From Diphasiastrum complanatum (taxonomy: Eukaryota > Streptophyta > Lycopodiopsida > Lycopodiales > Lycopodiaceae): 64,000 nt of DNA. A program made the translations under genes and the position numbers. The notes beneath the pieces were generated by a model. That model was not told where the DNA came from. It was given only the letters and a program-made list of their open reading frames with translations, and did no database searches. This document shows, one piece after another, positions 61,240 to 64,000 of this stretch (position 1 is its first letter; every line of letters starts with the position of its first letter). Where the stretch lies: positions 19,721,202-19,785,201 of the forward strand of contig CM055094.1 in NCBI GenBank assembly GCA_029204225.1, in the 5' to 3' direction.

Positions 61240-62540
61240 CATCGTTTCCACATCCTATCAGAGCAACATTCCTCCAAAGTTTTCCACAAATTTCTAGTCT
61301 CCATACACTGCCGAGCAGTACTCTACATACACTACTCAGAGAGCCTATCCCTCATGCTCTGCAATCACTGTGGACCGAGTCGAGCGTCCATACTCTGCAT
61401 TCACTGTGGATTGAGCTGAGCGTCCATACTCTGCATACAAATTTGACTCACCCGAGTCCATCCAAAGACGACCGAGCTGAGACTCCACTTGTCTGTTACC
61501 AGAGCCGAACCTTCAACAGAGTCATCAGCAGAGTCCAGAACCTGTCTGTCACAACATGTTCCAGTTCTGATGACCCAACTCAAGACAGAATTGACATCAC
61601 CATGGAAAGCCTCGATATCTCTGAGATGAACACTTGGTACCAGGAGGCACACTAGTTCCTGAGCCACATAGAGTTCCAACTTTCTCTTTTGATCAGTGGC
61701 TAGCAGAGCCTGTTTCGATTGCATATTGCTTATAACCACACCGACAGATTTTCCAGTTCATGTTACCTCCTAACCAAAATTTTGTTTATATTATCCCTAT
61801 TTCTGGAGCTGACCTCAATACATTTGGCTTCCCTAGGGGACCAAACACAGTCAACAGGACCCTAAAAAAGATTGAATCCACAGCATACTTCAAATACATA
61901 GACCCCTCAGTGGAAAAATGGGAAAAAAAAAATGGTTACCTTATCGAGGTCATAAATGATAAGCCCTTAGCTGTTCCGTGCGCCTATCTAACGAAATATA
62001 CATAGGGCTATAGGCCAAGATCATGCGTATCCCCATGAATTTATTCCACATGATGGCTGATTCTAAACTACACGATCAGAACCTTTATGACTGGGCCCAG
62101 TTTGCTCCCAACTGCCTCCATGACTATATCAAGAACAAGCAAACCTCCACTTATTGGGCTATCTTCTGATAGATGTCACTTTGCAGCAGTTGAGCCACCG
62201 ACCTCGATTTTGAGACCACTTGATGCTAGCAGATAAAAGCTTGGGAGACTCCCTCAGAACCAGCCAAGAATACCAACTGTACTTCCAAGCCTATTGCAAC
62301 AGATTCCACGCAAGCGGCTTCTCAAAAGAGAAAGAGTTCATGCTCTCCACAAGGGCCAACTACAAAGCACCAAACGGCTTACATCAAGAAAGTCACTCAC
62401 GTACTCTATGTCACAGACGAAGGATCGATACAAGCGAAGCGTCATGCTTCATCAGATGAAACAGACTCAAATGATATGGAGTTTACATTCGAGGTGTTCC
62501 ATGGCCCAAAAGGGCTGTCTAAGAAATGCCATGTAAGAGA
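61240..62540 (+). pseudogene. X family, copy g
   Basis: Begins inside the N-terminal part (ttccacatcctatcagagca). It has three YS-x-x-TVD-x-AE-like repeats (61330-61440), QSRTFNRVISRVQNLS, MESLDISEMNTWYQEAH (61600-61650), NQNFVYIIPISGADLNTFGF (61769-61830), VINDKPLAVPCAYLTKYT, the central block with frameshifts (62040-62190), QQLSHRPR, ADKSLGDSLRTS, SGFSKEKEFMLSTRANYKAP (62310-62370) and the acidic ETDSNDME end near 62480. No coiled coil. It supplies the stretch between the central and acidic blocks that other copies show only in pieces. Confidence 0.6.
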
Positions 62541-62796
62541 GAGAAAATTGTCGATTTCTAAAACTCCGACCGAGTTTTTGGTCTGCCCGCACAACTCCGA
62601 TGACTTGACCTCACTAGTAACATATGTAGTTAACTAGAAGTTGGATAGCCATAACGCATGGGGTCCACACTTCAAGATTCTATTTTCTACCATTAACTAA
62701 CATGACTTCTCATGTAAATGCAAATCGTATTGCACATCAAAGTTTTCTTTCCATCTACTAAAGCGTTCACATCAAAGAAAAACAGTCTTATCGATC
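62541..62796. repeat. Block shared with 48450-48660
   Basis: gacctcactagtaacatatg through to aaacagtcttatcgatctgc. It follows X sequence in both places, with an extra 120 bp here between the X end and the shared block. No gene. Confidence 0.65.
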
Positions 62797-63006
62797 TGCA
62801 AATCATGTTCAAATAGGTTTTAAAGAAGATCATGAAATTCTATTTTGGATTTTTAGTAAAACAGAATATCCAGAGATAATTAAGAATCATATGAGCGACA
62901 CACCACTCAATGTTCCTAGAATATGTGATTTTAAGGTGGAATGGCATTTGGTTCACACACCAAGAGCTACAGGGAGTGAAAATCCAAAACTTAGCGAAAT
63001 GTTTTA
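62797..63006 (+). pseudogene. Transposase-like fragment (second copy)
   Basis: The plus strand encodes GFKEDHEILFWIFSKTEYPE and IIKNHM..TPLNVP..CDFKVEWHL. This matches the minus-strand transposase at 1564-1430 (KEDHDILSWIFSRTSYP, LNVPGVRDFNVEWHI) over about 45 residues. Past EWHL the SDLK and CxxC parts are replaced by unrelated codons to a TAA near 63006. It sits immediately upstream of the ACGT array that precedes the H3-like ORF. Confidence 0.6.
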
Positions 63007-63530
63007 ACTGATCAAACAACATTTATATAGCTAGAACCAATAAAACCCAAGCCGTACACTCGTCGATCCAACAACGGATCAGATCTATGGCGCGTAATAC
63101 AACCGTCCACACGTGTGAGACCACACGTGCTACAATACACGTCAATCTGCCATTCGGCCACGTGCCCAGACGTGCGAGCTAACACGTGCCAGAACACACG
63201 TCACCAAACCATTCGACCACATGGCCACATGTGCAAGTTTCACACGTGCGGATATAGAAGTGTGGTCCCACACGTCAGTTACTGATTGGGCCACGTGACC
63301 ACACATGCGAGCCGATACGTGCAAGAAGACATGTCGTTGATCCATTCGGCCACGTGTCCCCACATGGGATCCCACACGTGTTGATCCAGACGTGCAGTTT
63401 CACACATGCGTATACAAACGTGTGGTTCCACATGTCAGCTACTAACTGGACCACGTTTCGCTATGATTCACACGTGCCAACTTTTTCTCCTATATAAGTC
63501 CATTCCCGGGGATTGTATAGGTTTTCGCGT
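63007..63530 (+). promoter_or_regulatory. ACGT-core array and TATA box upstream of the H3-like ORF (copy 2)
   Basis: I count 17 ACGT cores in about 375 bp (63105-63480), most in the context CACGTG or ACGTGC and spaced about 20-25 bp, then tcctatataagtcc with the TATA box at 63490-63497. The first ATG of the histone-like frame lies about 330 bp further on. ACGT-core clusters next to a TATA box are typical of ABA/light-responsive plant promoters bound by bZIP or bHLH factors, so this is a plausible strong promoter. The whole array is duplicated at 48899-49420. Confidence 0.65.
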
Positions 63531-63826
63531 AATTTGCTGTCATGTTTGATTGCTTCCATACGACCTGCATTCGTGATATCGCCATCATGCGAGCGACCTC
63601 ATCCCCAGGCCTATTCCTTACACCCTCTCACGTCGTAGCGATATCATCCTGACTTTCCCAGTATTGCCATCATGCAAGCCCCTGTCTCTCCCCGCCTGTC
63701 TTTGCCACTCTCTCGCGTTGTATGCAATATCACCCTTAGAGTTCTCAGTGTTGCCATTACACGAGATAATTTAGCTCTCTCTTTTGCTGTATCTCTGTCC
63801 TCGCATGGTATAGATATCCGTCCTCA
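63531..63826 (+). other. Probable 5' untranslated region
   Basis: CT-rich sequence with repeated (t)attgccatcatgc-aagc/gagc and cctctcacgtcgtagcgatatcatcct-type phrases (about 63575, 63630, 63665 and 63740). Several short upstream ATGs. It lies between the TATA box and the H3-like start. An intron here cannot be excluded. Confidence 0.45.
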
Positions 63827-64000
63827 ATGGCTCAGATGAAACAAACTTGCTAGGCTTACCCATTTTGTTCAACCGTCCCGTCCCCAGACATCTGAATCCA
63901 TACGTCTACAAAGACGCGGAAGACCTCGCCGTCCATGGTTGAGGGACATCAGGGCCTTGCAGAGGTACACCAAACTTGTGATCCTGAAAGCAGCCTTGTA
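63827..64000 (+). pseudogene. Histone H3-like N-terminal half, cut by the window edge
   Basis: The ATG at 63827 begins MAQMKQT, close to the universal H3 start MARTKQTARK. One extra T at 63847-63848 then shifts the frame, after which GCT AGG (Ala-Arg) continues where H3 has TAR. From 63849 the frame is open to the window end: a basic tail of about 30 residues (RRGRPRRP), then LRDIRALQRYTKLVI, aligning with the H3 alpha-N helix LREIRKYQKSTELLI at 8 of 15 positions. Tail and core are very divergent, as in H3 variants, but I do not see features that prove CENH3. The missing C-terminal half is the type found at 20700. The extra T could be a true frameshift or hide a splice event. Confidence 0.65.

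Noticed and set aside
63105-63480. CRISPR-like appearance of the regularly spaced ACGT units
   Set aside because: Units are only 5-8 bp, not identical, without constant repeats of 20-40 bp, in a eukaryotic context.
63827-64000. Calling the H3-like ORF a CENH3
   Set aside because: The tail and alpha-N are divergent, but the loop-1 length in the complementary half (20700) is that of ordinary H3, and the decisive region is outside the window.

Overview
This is repeat-dense nuclear DNA from a eukaryote, most probably a land plant. The signs are Ty1/copia-type gag proteins with CCHC zinc knuckles, LTR elements primed by initiator-Met tRNA, Ulp1-protease-carrying transposons with GT..AG introns, long (GA)n microsatellites and CACGTG-rich DNA. 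I cannot name the species. No intact ordinary host gene is visible. Nearly all coding sequence belongs to mobile elements or multi-copy families, mostly broken by stops, frameshifts and truncations.

Layout. 0-4.5 kb: a decayed transposase-like gene, a Ulp1 tail exon and a convergent unknown gene ('ORF-A') of a DNA-transposon-like family, called U here. 4.4-12.1 kb: four partial copies (minus strand) of an unrecognised multi-copy family, called X. 12.19-17.76 kb: a structurally complete, young LTR retrotransposon with 647-bp LTRs, a 5-bp target duplication, iMet PBS, PPT and one 1030-codon gag ORF without pol. 18.3-25.3 kb: more U copies. These include a reading frame at 20.70-21.49 kb that starts as the C-terminal half of a histone H3 fold and runs on, through two in-frame stops, towards a Ulp1-type cysteine protease. 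25.8-28.5 kb: a decayed copia gag element. 30.7-34.1 kb: a (GA)n tract, a degenerate array with roughly 300-bp units, and one arm of a large inverted repeat. 34.7-37.7 kb: another X copy. 38-53 kb: duplicated blocks with GCCACGTGGC-like arrays, (GA)n tracts, an unrecognised captured gene, a foldback element with 1.06-kb arms and copia fragments. 53.4-55.4 kb: X again. 55.3-61.1 kb: copia gag-protease, a reverse transcriptase with a YIDD box, and a gypsy-like protease. 61.2-62.5 kb: X again. 62.8-64.0 kb: a transposase fragment, a dense ACGT-core array ending in a TATA box, and, about 330 bp downstream, the N-terminal half of a divergent histone H3 that runs off the window.

Most notable: two complementary halves of a divergent histone H3 lie among transposon sequences. 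One leads into a Ulp1-like protease. The other sits behind a G-box/ABRE-like promoter array, and a second copy of that array lies at 49 kb. I infer a mobile-element family that carries an H3-Ulp1 fusion protein, a transposase and a convergent partner gene. No copy here is intact, so this is a hypothesis drawn from fragments.
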